Of a DNA stretch of 64,000 bases, positions 37,582-45,764 are shown piece by piece. The stretch comes from Chitinophagaceae bacterium IBVUCB1 (GTDB lineage Bacteria; Bacteroidota; Bacteroidia; Chitinophagales; Chitinophagaceae), in the NCBI GenBank assembly GCA_002127285.1, contig NFUW01000002.1, positions 830,744-894,743 of the forward strand, written 5' to 3'. A model generated the notes under the pieces. It did no database searches and was not told where the DNA came from. It was given only the letters and a program-made list of their open reading frames with translations. A program made the position numbers and the translations under genes. Every line of letters begins with the position of its first letter. Positions within the stretch are counted from its first letter, which is position 1.

Positions 37582-39261
37582 ATGGCAGTTAACATCAAAA
37601 AAGACTTTGGCAATACAAGGAACAGGAAACCGGACATTACCAACCTTGTATATGGCAAAGTACCACCACAAGCACCTGAGCTGGAAGAAGCAGTGCTCGG
37701 TGCAATCATGCTTGAAAAAGATAAACTGGCTGAGGTACTCGAAATCATCCAGAGTGAAGACTGTTTTTATGTAGATGCCCACCAAAAGATATATGCAGCC
37801 GTTCGCCGCCTCTTTGATAAGGGTATGCCCGTTGACCTGCTGACCGTTACCGAAGAACTGCGCAAAAGCGACGAACTGGAAATAATAGGCGGTGCATACT
37901 ACCTTACCCGCCTTACGATGAGCGTCGTATCGAGCGCGCACGTAGAGGCACACGCCCGTATAGTGATGGAGAAATTCATACAGCGCGAACTGATACGCAT
38001 CTCGGGGCAGGTAATAGGCGATGCATATGAAGACAGTACCGACGTGTTCGACCTGCTGGACAAGGCAGAGAGCAATCTGTACGAGATAACGGACAAGCAC
38101 CTGCGCAAGAATTTTACCAGCCTGAAAGATGTATTGGTACGCACCGTACACGAGATAGAAGAAGCCAAAAACAAAAAAGACGACCTGACGGGTGTACCAT
38201 CCGGTTATGTGCCTTTGGATAAACTGACGAGTGGTTGGCAAAAGACCGACCTCATCATACTGGCTGCCCGCCCTGCGGTGGGTAAAACAGCCTTCTGTCT
38301 GAACCTTGCCATGAACGCAGCCATGCACACCGGCAAGCCATTTCCAGTAGCTTTCTTCTCGCTGGAGATGGGTGCAGGGCAGTTGGTAAAAAGGATGCTG
38401 GCTGCCGTTACAGAGGTGCGCATGGATGCCATTACCAAAGGGCGTATGGAAGAGCACGAGTTTGTGCAGATGACACAACGCATGAACAAACTGGCACAGG
38501 CCCCCATCTTCCTCGACGACCAAGCCGCTCTGAATATATTTGAATTAAGAGCCAAAGCTCGCAGGCTGAAGCAAAAGCATAATATTCAACTGATTATAAT
38601 AGACTACTTACAGTTAATGCAAGGGTCTGTTAACAATGGAGGCAACCGAGAGCAGGAGATTTCAAAGATAAGCCGCGACCTGAAAGCACTGGCAAAAGAA
38701 CTGGAAATACCCATCATTGCCCTGTCGCAGCTAAACCGTTCTGTAGAGAGCCGCAAGGAAAGCAAAGTACCCCAACTGAGCGACCTGAGGGAATCGGGAG
38801 CGATAGAGCAGGATGCGGATATGGTCATGTTCCTGTACCGCCCCGAATACTACGGTATTAATAACGATGCCATGGGGCAGCCCATAGAGGGTGAAACCCA
38901 CGTACACATAGCCAAGCACCGTAATGGTAGCACCGATACGGTAAAAGTGCGCTTCATTAAAGAATACCAGAAGTTTGTGGATCTGCCCGATGATGATTTT
39001 GGCGGTGGCAATTTTGGTGGCTTTGGCGGCAATAGCGGCGGCGGCGGCTTTACTCCTACCCAGCCCGGCGACAACCCGAGTGCAGGCATTCGCAGAGACA
39101 GGAACGACCTGAGCGATTTTGGCGGCAGCAAGATGTTTATACCGGGCGGTTTCCAGACCATGCCATCCAAAGCCAACGACTTCAGCTTTGACGATGACAA
39201 TCCCCCATCCTCACCATTCATCAAGCGGCCCAACCCACCCGATGAGGATGCCCCGTTTTAA
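37582..39261 (+). CDS. dnaB: Replicative DNA helicase
   Basis: This 559-residue hexameric helicase has an N-terminal DnaB domain (PPQAPELEEAVLGAIML...), linker, and C-terminal RecA-like motor with Walker A (ARPAVGKTAF, about residue 235), Walker B (IIIDYLQLM), arginine-containing SQLNRSVESR and SDLRESGAIEQDADMVMFLYR. A Gly/Phe-rich, disordered C-terminal extension of about 85 residues (GGGNFGGFGG..., then Pro/Asp-rich) goes beyond the usual length of about 470. Such tails may bind partner proteins. No intein is present. Confidence 0.97.
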   Translation: MAVNIKKDFGNTRNRKPDITNLVYGKVPPQAPELEEAVLGAIMLEKDKLAEVLEIIQSEDCFYVDAHQKIYAAVRRLFDKGMPVDLLTVTEELRKSDELEIIGGAYYLTRLTMSVVSSAHVEAHARIVMEKFIQRELIRISGQVIGDAYEDSTDVFDLLDKAESNLYEITDKHLRKNFTSLKDVLVRTVHEIEEAKNKKDDLTGVPSGYVPLDKLTSGWQKTDLIILAARPAVGKTAFCLNLAMNAAMHTGKPFPVAFFSLEMGAGQLVKRMLAAVTEVRMDAITKGRMEEHEFVQMTQRMNKLAQAPIFLDDQAALNIFELRAKARRLKQKHNIQLIIIDYLQLMQGSVNNGGNREQEISKISRDLKALAKELEIPIIALSQLNRSVESRKESKVPQLSDLRESGAIEQDADMVMFLYRPEYYGINNDAMGQPIEGETHVHIAKHRNGSTDTVKVRFIKEYQKFVDLPDDDFGGGNFGGFGGNSGGGGFTPTQPGDNPSAGIRRDRNDLSDFGGSKMFIPGGFQTMPSKANDFSFDDDNPPSSPFIKRPNPPDEDAPF

Positions 39262-39288
39262 GATATACGCTTACTAACCATTATATAG

Positions 39289-39309
39289 AGCCACCCATTG
39301 CGGGTGGCT
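39289..39309 (+). terminator. Terminator after dnaB
   Basis: Stem AGCCACCC / GGGTGGCT, loop ATTGC, then TTTTTTT. The convergent lipoprotein gene ends 5 nt beyond. Confidence 0.9.
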
Positions 39310-39313
39310 TTTT

Positions 39314-39748
39314 TTATATCCGCTTCCCAATTCTGTTCCAGATAACGGTTTTGTATTTTCGTTGGGTGGCAAACATCAGTGTCATGCTGTCTTTTTGCGA
39401 GTAGGTATTCAATTGCCATGTGCAGGTATCGCCACCGGATATGCCATGCCCTATATAGTTGCCATCGCCTTGTTGTGTGCAAATGGCTTTGGGTAGGTAG
39501 GTACCATATAATATCAGGCTGCTGCCCTCTCCTTTGGCTATCAGTATGGTGTCTTTATACAGCAGGCTATCATCTAATACAAGCCCTGTATTTATATCTA
39601 CTACACGTATATCGTGCATCACCACATCGCAACTATAATAGCCGTGCGCATCAAAATTGTAAAGAGGGGGCTGAGGCTTTTGCCTGCGGCAACCATAGCT
39701 GCCCAGCAAGGCAACCAAAACAAGGGCAAGAACAGGTTTTTTATACAT
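39314..39748 (-). CDS. Putative lipoprotein of unknown function
   Basis: This 144-residue protein has a lipoprotein signal ending at LGSYGC (Cys20). The mature part (about 125 residues) looks beta-rich, with four further cysteines in SCDVV, AICTQQ, DTCTWQ and others that could pair. No known domain was recognised. The conserved-looking GEGSSLILYGTYLP and GISGGDTCTWQL segments suggest a lipocalin-like fold at most. It is isolated on the minus strand. Confidence 0.65.
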   Translation of the reverse strand: MYKKPVLALVLVALLGSYGCRRQKPQPPLYNFDAHGYYSCDVVMHDIRVVDINTGLVLDDSLLYKDTILIAKGEGSSLILYGTYLPKAICTQQGDGNYIGHGISGGDTCTWQLNTYSQKDSMTLMFATQRKYKTVIWNRIGKRI

Positions 39749-39912
39749 AAAAAGGGCGTTTATATATAATTATCATACAATTTAGGATATTCAGGCTAAT
39801 AAACAGTCATTAGAAATTCACAATTTGTCAAGAATAATAACAAGAAAATAGCCGGATTATTACATTACTATATAAAAAATTTTGTAGTATTATGTCACTA
39901 AATCCGATATAA

Positions 39913-40047
39913 ATGAAGAGAATTATTGCCTCGTTATTACTACTTGTTTTTGGTGCTATCTTATTGAGCAGTTGTTATGGTGCTAAACACAAAACAAAAT
40001 TGAATCATCAACGCAGCCACAATAGCCGCCACCTTCGCTGGGGCTAA
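39913..40047 (+). CDS. Very small lipoprotein (44 residues)
   Basis: MKRIIASLLLLVFGAILLSSC is a complete lipoprotein signal with lipobox LLSSC (Cys21). The mature peptide is only 24 residues, strongly basic and rich in His, Arg and Asn, ending RHLRWG. The gene is preceded by an AT-rich promoter-like region and followed by a terminator. Such tiny lipoproteins are usually missed by gene finders. Function is unknown; binding of nucleic acid, metal or LPS is a guess from charge. Confidence 0.6.
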   Translation: MKRIIASLLLLVFGAILLSSCYGAKHKTKLNHQRSHNSRHLRWG

Positions 40048-40088
40048 TACAATTCGTTTTTACACTTTATACTAACATACACAAAGCA

Positions 40089-40114
40089 CAAGACAGCCTA
40101 CACGGGTTGTCTTG
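40089..40114. terminator. Bidirectional terminator
   Basis: CAAGACAGCC pairs with GGTTGTCTTG (one wobble), followed by TTTATTTAT on the plus strand. It separates the small lipoprotein gene from the convergent hydrolase gene. Confidence 0.75.
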
Positions 40115-40115
40115 T

Positions 40116-40739
40116 TTATTTATAGTCCTTCTTTGCCCAGCGAATAGCCGGTTGCATCCATTCGTCCATGGGTTTGTACAGGAATCCGTGCTTCAAACCC
40201 GTATTCAGTTCTATTTCTTTATAACGCACAACGTCTTTGCCTGCTTCTTGCTTCAAGGGTTCGCAGGTTTTACCTATTACGTCCGATTTTTCGTAGATGG
40301 AGAGTATGCTTCCATAAAAATGTAGCCGAGGATTACCTATCATATCATCATCGCAACTGGCTATGAATACGAAATTGAGTTTCTTATTGCGTTGCAAGCC
40401 CGATACGCACATAGCGATATACGAACCTTTGGATGTGCCAACTACCGTAATATCTTCTGCCTTCACACCCATCTTTAACAGGCTATCTATCTGCCCGCTT
40501 ACCTTGGCTGCATACTCATGGGCATCCGTACCGCGCTTGCGCAGCTCGCTGACAACAACAAAACCAGCATCCCGAAACTTATTGATGATGGCACTGTATT
40601 CTGCCTTGCCGTATTCCGGATGCACACCTGCTTCTCCCTGTATCTCTAAAAAAGAATTGTGCAGAAAGAAGATATATGACTGCGCATGGATTGATGCACT
40701 AAACAGTATGGTAAATAAGAGAAAAACAATCTTTTTCAT
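40116..40739 (-). CDS. Exported alpha/beta hydrolase
   Basis: This 207-residue protein has a signal peptide (ending SIHAQ). The nucleophile elbow GTSKGS (serine in G-x-S-x-G, about residue 104) lies after a beta strand DITVVGTSKGSYIAM, and a C-terminal histidine (LKHGFLYKP) could complete the triad; the acid may be the aspartate run SCDDDM. The fold fits the alpha/beta-hydrolase superfamily. The substrate is unknown. Confidence 0.75.
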   Translation of the reverse strand: MKKIVFLLFTILFSASIHAQSYIFFLHNSFLEIQGEAGVHPEYGKAEYSAIINKFRDAGFVVVSELRKRGTDAHEYAAKVSGQIDSLLKMGVKAEDITVVGTSKGSYIAMCVSGLQRNKKLNFVFIASCDDDMIGNPRLHFYGSILSIYEKSDVIGKTCEPLKQEAGKDVVRYKEIELNTGLKHGFLYKPMDEWMQPAIRWAKKDYK

Positions 40740-40866
40740 ATAATCGGTATTATACTAATGGCAACAATAAATCAATTTCGTTTCATTTTGATATACATTA
40801 CTAACAAACCAATCAATTAAATTTCAATTATTTACGCTTTTAAACATTTATGTTTTGTTGCTTTTT

Positions 40867-40899
40867 GTTGCCGTTTTTTAATTGGTTGAAAACGGCAAC
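40867..40899. promoter_or_regulatory. Palindrome in the hydrolase upstream region
   Basis: GTTGCCGTTTT and AAAACGGCAAC form an 11-bp perfect inverted repeat around 11 nt. It lies between the hydrolase start (40739) and the 3' end of the TonB receptor gene. There is no T run on either side in the right place for a terminator, so an operator or a structured leader is possible. The rest of 40740-41015 is AT-rich without other signals. Confidence 0.35.
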
Positions 40900-41015
40900 A
40901 ATTCGAAACAATTGGCAATTTGCTGGTTATATTATTCATGATGCGAGGTATAAATACACCTATTCAACTCACTAATTTTTCATAACAAATTTACAAAAAA
41001 ATATACAACAATACA

Positions 41016-43205
41016 TCACAATCTTACTTTGAAACCCCAATTGAAAACAATACCATCAAGCGGGGCCCATACCTCTGTTAGCTGTGGTGTATTGTAGGGT
41101 TGCGAGCGCAGGCTGGCATAGTTTGTTTGGCGGATGTTGGTAAAGTTTTCTACATTGGCAAAGAGTGTAAAGTGCTTCCACATACGTTCTGCAACTGCAC
41201 CGAAAGTCCAGTAGCTGGGTGTTGTGGTGCCATTAGTTAATACCTGACTACTTTTATATTCATAATCGAAGCCGATGCGCCATTTGTGAGCAAGGCTATA
41301 CAATACATCGCCTTTGATGCTGTGATTGGGTGTAAGTGGCACGTCTCTTACTGTACCGAGAATATGGTTAGTAGCATTGGTATAAGTATAACCTACGAAT
41401 ACGGTGAAATCATTGAATCCGAATTTGAAAAACGTTTCCGCACCATAGCTTTGGGTATAGCCTGCCGCGTTGACAAAACTGTACAAGCCTGCAATACGGT
41501 CGTAGTTAAGCACAAGTGGCTTATCGAGATAGGTGTAGAAAAACATCTGATTGATAGCTATGAACATACGCCTGCCGAGGAATGTCTTATACCCAACATC
41601 GGCACTGCCACCATAAGACTGTTCTGCCTGTGTAGGGAATGTATTGATAGGCAATACATTTTGATAACCTAGTATCTCAGCTTCCTGATTGAAGATGGTA
41701 GGATTGCGATAACCCAAACCACCACCAATGCGTGTGGTGAGCTTGCTCGTCCATTTGAACAAGGCAGATATACGAGGCAGCACATATACTTTATCGTTCA
41801 GCACATAATCGGCACGCAGCCCGCTTTCTATGGCTACATGGCTGCCGAGGTCAAAAGTATAATTGGCAAAACCACCGATGGTATTAAATCCCTCATCGCG
41901 CAAGGTGGTTGCCTGCAAGCGTTGCTCTTTAAAATTGTCTGTATAATAATTGACACCCGTTATCAGTACGTTTTTTTCTTTGGTGTATGTAAGAGCTGCT
42001 TCTGAAAATGTTGATAGCTGCCTGCCACCAAAGCGATACTGCGCCAACGACGGTGAGGGTGTAATAACAAGGCTGCGGTTGAACACATTGAAGCTATTGC
42101 GTATGGCAAGTGTATAATTATCCGTCAGGCGATGCTCGAATTTGAACTGTGTAGTAACACGGCTGATGTCGTTGGTTTCTTTATAAAAATTGGCAGGTGT
42201 GGCATATTCATTATTAAGCAGTTTCATATCGCCACCCTGACGCACTTCGTTGGTAAGTGTACCACCCAGCGATAGTTTGGTGCGACTATTAAAATTGTAA
42301 AACAGCTTGGGGTTGAAGTTGTATTTGGTAAGTTGCGGGCAGTCGGTATAGCCGTCTTTATCGGCATCAAAAGCTCGGTGCGTATTGCGTTGTGCCAATA
42401 ACGTAACGCCCATCTTATCGAACTTGCGGCTCATAAACGCATTCACATCTACCGCACCTATCTGCGATGCATTGAGGTGCAGCAGGGTTTCATTGCCCGA
42501 TGGCTCTTTAGATATGAGGTTGATAAGCCCCGCAATAGCACCACCACCATAGAGGGTAGATGCAGAGCCTTTGATGTATTCTACCTGTCGCAAATCAAGA
42601 GGGGGTATCTGCATAATGCTAAGGCTACCCGAAAAGCCACCGAATAGCGGGAAGCCATCTTTCAGTATCTGGGTGTATCGCCCGTCGAGCCCCTGTATGC
42701 GCACGTTGGCAGTATTGGTGGTTGCCGATGTTTGCTGCACTTGTATGCCCGTACTATGTGTAAGCAAGTGTGCTACTTTACTGGGGTCCATGGTGCTGGC
42801 TTCGTCTATCTCTTCGGTCAGCACCTCTACCCTTGTGGGTATATTGGCAATGCTGCGGTTGCTGCGTGTGCCCTCTACTATTATTTCGCCAAGCGATGCG
42901 TTGTTGGCTTGCAGCAGTATCGTAACGGCTGTGGTATCGCCCAATGGAAATGTGATGCTATACGTGCGCTGCTTGTACCCTACCTGTGCTATGATGATGG
43001 TTTGCGCACCATCGGGCAGATTGCCAAGTTTTATCAAACCATTTTCGTCTGCTACTGTACCATTGGTTGTTCCTTGCAGTGCTGCGGTAGCACCTATCAG
43101 GGGTTCTTTGCTGGCACTATCTATTATATATGCTTTGAAACTATGCTGGCTGTAGGCTGTACAAGCAACCAGACAGCAAAATATTAAGAGGTAAAAACGC
43201 TTCAT
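41016..43205 (-). CDS. TonB-dependent outer membrane receptor
   Basis: This 729-residue receptor has a signal peptide (to about 19), a carboxypeptidase-regulatory-like beta domain (about 22-105, KEPLIGATAALQGTTNGTVADENG), a plug domain (about 120-230, IQGLDGRYTQILKDGFPLFGGFSG, GSASTLYGGGAIAGLINLISKEP) and a 22-strand barrel ending FNWGFKVRL. The plug resembles siderophore and vitamin receptors (BtuB/FepA-like) rather than SusC. No SusD-like partner is adjacent. A -7-like element lies 33 nt upstream of the start. Confidence 0.9.
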   Translation of the reverse strand: MKRFYLLIFCCLVACTAYSQHSFKAYIIDSASKEPLIGATAALQGTTNGTVADENGLIKLGNLPDGAQTIIIAQVGYKQRTYSITFPLGDTTAVTILLQANNASLGEIIVEGTRSNRSIANIPTRVEVLTEEIDEASTMDPSKVAHLLTHSTGIQVQQTSATTNTANVRIQGLDGRYTQILKDGFPLFGGFSGSLSIMQIPPLDLRQVEYIKGSASTLYGGGAIAGLINLISKEPSGNETLLHLNASQIGAVDVNAFMSRKFDKMGVTLLAQRNTHRAFDADKDGYTDCPQLTKYNFNPKLFYNFNSRTKLSLGGTLTNEVRQGGDMKLLNNEYATPANFYKETNDISRVTTQFKFEHRLTDNYTLAIRNSFNVFNRSLVITPSPSLAQYRFGGRQLSTFSEAALTYTKEKNVLITGVNYYTDNFKEQRLQATTLRDEGFNTIGGFANYTFDLGSHVAIESGLRADYVLNDKVYVLPRISALFKWTSKLTTRIGGGLGYRNPTIFNQEAEILGYQNVLPINTFPTQAEQSYGGSADVGYKTFLGRRMFIAINQMFFYTYLDKPLVLNYDRIAGLYSFVNAAGYTQSYGAETFFKFGFNDFTVFVGYTYTNATNHILGTVRDVPLTPNHSIKGDVLYSLAHKWRIGFDYEYKSSQVLTNGTTTPSYWTFGAVAERMWKHFTLFANVENFTNIRQTNYASLRSQPYNTPQLTEVWAPLDGIVFNWGFKVRL

Positions 43206-43237
43206 CAGTTATGTATCAACACATTATGTGCAGGCAT

Positions 43238-43245
43238 CAAAAATA
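43238..43245 (-). promoter_or_regulatory. Putative -7 element for the TonB receptor
   Basis: Read on the minus strand, TATTTTTG fits TAnnTTTG, 33 nt before the start codon. Confidence 0.45.
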
Positions 43246-43324
43246 GTAAAGATGTGTAGAATATTTGCCACGAGTTAACCACCCCGATTGGCTTACGACA
43301 AGCTTCGCATGTCTGCGCCAATAT

Positions 43325-43346
43325 CCCCTCCTAAAAACAGGAGGGG
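43325..43346. repeat. Hairpin CCCCTCCT / AGGAGGGG in an intergenic region
   Basis: 8-bp perfect stem with loop AAAAAC. A second GC-rich inverted element with GGGTTTGGGG follows at about 43424-43472, related in sequence to the repeats at 19769 and 21711. The gap 43206-43478 otherwise holds nothing I can name. Confidence 0.5.
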
Positions 43347-43478
43347 ACTTATTGTACATTACTCTTGTTACACCTCATCTCAACTAATCCCTTTAATCTC
43401 TACTATCCCTTCTAACACTCCCTAAAAGCCCTACGTTGGGAGGCCCTTCCTGCCGCAGGGTTTGGGGAGTCTAATTTA

Positions 43479-44030
43479 TCACACCCTTAGCGAGCCGCGA
43501 AAGCCACGGGCGGCATAATAAGATTCTGCTCCATTGTGGTAAACGAAGACGGTATTGAAACGGCGGTCGCAGAAGAGGGCTCCACCCAGCTTGCGGATGC
43601 CGGCAGGAGTATGTACCCAACTGGATGTTTTGAGGTCGAACTCGCCGAGTGTTTGTAGTTCACTGTATTGCGCTTCCGTCAATATCTCTATGCCCATATC
43701 GGTAGCCATGTTTTCGGCACTGTCTTTGGGTTTGTTTTCTTTACGGGCTTCCAGTGCCTGATGGTCGTAGCAAATACTACGGCGGCCTTTGGGGCTTTCG
43801 GCAGCGCAGTCGTAGAATATATATTCGCCTGTTTTCTTATCAAAGCTCACTACATCGGGTTCACCACCTGTTAGTTCCATCTCATTGAGCGACCATAGCT
43901 TTTCGGCCGTGAGCCTTGCCTGTACTTTTGCCCATTCTATACCCTTGTGGCGTTGTGCGTTTTTCTGAAAACGCTGCTGCAATATCTCTAGCAGTTCTTT
44001 GCTTTGTGCAGATGATAATTTTTTGCCCAT
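43479..44030 (-). CDS. DUF4256-family protein
   Basis: This 183-residue soluble protein has family landmarks: EWAKVQARL near the N-terminus, ELTGGEPDVV, FYDCAAESPKGRRSICYDHQAL and GGALFCDRRFNTVFVYHNGAESYYAARGFRG at the C-terminus. These strongly conserved blocks are known from many bacteria as DUF4256. No biochemical function is established. It stands alone; the flanking regions contain several hairpin repeats. Confidence 0.88.
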   Translation of the reverse strand: MGKKLSSAQSKELLEILQQRFQKNAQRHKGIEWAKVQARLTAEKLWSLNEMELTGGEPDVVSFDKKTGEYIFYDCAAESPKGRRSICYDHQALEARKENKPKDSAENMATDMGIEILTEAQYSELQTLGEFDLKTSSWVHTPAGIRKLGGALFCDRRFNTVFVYHNGAESYYAARGFRGSLRV

Positions 44031-44120
44031 GTGGTAAGATACGAGATTTTTTAACCGCTAAGGCGCTTATGGAAATCGTATATTTACATTACTCGCAAAT
44101 CAGGAGATTTGCTACCAATG

Positions 44121-44141
44121 CAGCGTAGTCAGAGACTACGC
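44121..44141. repeat. Short hairpin before the AT-rich gene
   Basis: AGCGTAGTC-AGA-GACTACGCT, a 9-bp perfect stem in the gap between DUF4256 and the AT-rich gene, next to repeat copy 1 at 44168. Confidence 0.55.
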
Positions 44142-44167
44142 TAAACGGGGTATTGAATGTATGAACA

Positions 44168-44212
44168 CCGCCGTGTCCTTTGCAAGAGACACGTCGGGGA
44201 CAAAACTTGCAG
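44168..44212. repeat. CGCCGTGTC hairpin repeat, copy 1
   Basis: Starts CCGCCGTGTCCTTTGCAAGA, continues with GACACG..GGGGAC and ends in TTGCAG. It matches 44889-44939 in the same orientation (with small changes); both flank the AT-rich gene 44255-44827. Confidence 0.75.
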
Positions 44213-44254
44213 TCTTTTGCTTTTTAATAGGCAGGCTGTAACTATATAACGTAT

Positions 44255-44827
44255 TTATAAACATAGTAACAGTCCTCTATGAGTTATAGAATAAGATCCT
44301 TCGTTAAGAAAGATGAGCCCATTATCTAATAAGCTTGATAAATCTTCTAGTAAATTATCATATTTATTAGATATAATTTTTTTATCTCTTATACTAGCTA
44401 AAATATCATTAATATTTGACTCTCTGTTAGCCAATATTTTTAATATTAAAAATTTAGCATCACCAAATTCTGACAAGTCATAAATGAATAATTTACCTTT
44501 TTTTGTTATGGTTTGTTCAAAAAGAGAAGATAATGAAAGGAGTACAGCCAATTCAAATTCTTTTTGCATATTTATAACCAAACTCCTTTGCTCGAATATA
44601 CATGTAACAACTGGTATAAATCCATCTGGTTCAACTTCTACTCTTTTACTAATTTCTAATAATATACGTGCTTTGATACTCTTGAGATATTGTTCCAATA
44701 AAGAATCAGAAATCAACACTTCAAAATAATTTGTCTCTTTAAAAAGATCGCCTAAAATTGAAAAAAATATTTCTTTCGTGCATATTACACTGCTGTTGCT
44801 AACTATGCTTTTTATTTTATAACTCAT
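44255..44827 (-). CDS. Unknown AT-rich gene, possible C-terminal winged helix
   Basis: This 190-residue protein is rich in Ile, Leu, Ser, Lys and Asn, with no signal peptide or membrane span that I trust. Base composition is clearly lower in GC than the neighbours and codons are AT-ending, unlike surrounding genes. The last 70 residues (LILKILANRESNINDILASI, then LLEDLSSLLDNGLIFLNEGSYSITHRG) resemble a winged-helix layout: helix, turn, helix, then a beta wing. I do not recognise a family. It is framed by two direct copies of a hairpin repeat, which suggests acquired DNA. Confidence 0.65.
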   Translation of the reverse strand: MSYKIKSIVSNSSVICTKEIFFSILGDLFKETNYFEVLISDSLLEQYLKSIKARILLEISKRVEVEPDGFIPVVTCIFEQRSLVINMQKEFELAVLLSLSSLFEQTITKKGKLFIYDLSEFGDAKFLILKILANRESNINDILASIRDKKIISNKYDNLLEDLSSLLDNGLIFLNEGSYSITHRGLLLCL

Positions 44828-44885
44828 TTCTTATTTTGTAAATGTTGCTTGAATACCATTATCTAATTGCGATATCATAACTCCC

Positions 44886-44939
44886 GTCCCCGCCGTGTCC
44901 TTTTCAAGAGACACGGCGGGGACAGATTTTGCAATGCAG
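44886..44939. repeat. CGCCGTGTC hairpin repeat, copy 2
   Basis: Perfect 14-bp stem GTCCCCGCCGTGTC / GACACGGCGGGGAC (44886-44899, 44910-44923), 10-nt loop, then AGATTTTGCAATGCAG. It is the better-formed member of the pair with 44168-44212. Confidence 0.8.
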
Positions 44940-44958
44940 TTGCGATGGTTTTTACAAA

Positions 44959-45378
44959 TTACGGTGTCCTCAATTCTTTCCGCCCATAGATGAAGTACGC
45001 TATAAGTCCGGCTAAAATTTTGAGGCCGCTACCTATAAAAAATTGTGTAACCCAACTTTCCGTATCGTCCATAGCAATTGAAATAATAATGTAGTCTATA
45101 ATCGTATAAACTATCGGGAGGGCTAAAGCGTACAGTAACTGTTGCTGATTGAACCGCTGAACAAATCTTTTGACAAATAAGAAAACAAACAGTGAACCAA
45201 AGATGTATGATACCCAAGGTGCCGACCGGGTTGCATGGGCTTCGTAAAACACATCATCGTGCCCGGGATTGATGAGGAAAGAATATATGACAACTTCAAT
45301 AATAGAAAGCAATATAAGAAGTACGTGGAGCAGCATTGCCGTACCCACTAGTTTTAACCAAAAGTATTTTTGTTTCAT
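44959..45378 (-). CDS. Four-helix membrane protein of unknown function
   Basis: The frame is open to 45429, but the ATG at 45378 (MKQKYFWLKLVG) gives a sensible 139-residue protein. It has four hydrophobic helices (about residues 10-32, 52-72, 82-101 and 113-130) joined by short loops, and a C-terminal YGRKELRTP. I recognise no family. It follows the repeat-bordered AT-rich gene on the same strand and could be part of the same small accessory patch. Confidence 0.6.
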   Translation of the reverse strand: MKQKYFWLKLVGTAMLLHVLLILLSIIEVVIYSFLINPGHDDVFYEAHATRSAPWVSYIFGSLFVFLFVKRFVQRFNQQQLLYALALPIVYTIIDYIIISIAMDDTESWVTQFFIGSGLKILAGLIAYFIYGRKELRTP

Positions 45379-45764
45379 ATCTCTAATTGGTTGTTTACTT
45401 GTATCTTTTGCCGATATTATACAACACAATAAAAATAATACTTAAATTTAAATAACGGCTAAATAACCATTTTTCGCCCAACCATATTAGAATTGAAGTA
45501 AGGTATATATTCAATAAATAAACGTCCCGCTGTTCCAAATGTTCCGCAGGGCATTTGGAACAACTAATAATACTCAGTTTTCTGAACGGCGTTATTAGCA
45601 CCAAAGCTGTATTACAGAGGCATTAACAATAGTACAGCGAATCCCGTTCGCAGAACGGCTCATTATAAATAGTTGTAGATGCTATACTACAATATTTGTA
45701 GCACAAAAAACGCCGCAGATAGCGGCGTAAATAACATGTCTAATAAAAATGTATGCAGGTGTTC
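45379..45764. other. Intergenic region with hairpins
   Basis: 386 nt without a convincing gene. It holds an 11-bp inverted repeat TGTTCCAAATG / CATTTGGAACA (45531-45541 and 45552-45562), an imperfect CCGTTCG/GAACGG element near 45647-45658, and the terminator of the operon to the right. No promoter is obvious for the membrane-protein gene. Confidence 0.5.
45711..45727 (-). terminator. Terminator of the MORN/DUF3857 operon
   Basis: CGCCGC / GCGGCG stem with loop AGATA; on the minus strand it is followed by TTTTTTG. It closes the operon running from 52942 to 45765. Confidence 0.8.

Noticed and set aside
37537-38523. 328-residue open frame antisense to dnaB
   Set aside because: Cys/His/Tyr-rich composition typical of a shadow frame, no domain, no start signal; dnaB on the plus strand is certain.
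43206-44254. Several hairpins that might suggest a CRISPR array or integron
   Set aside because: The repeats are not regularly spaced, spacers do not exist, and no cas or integrase gene is nearby.
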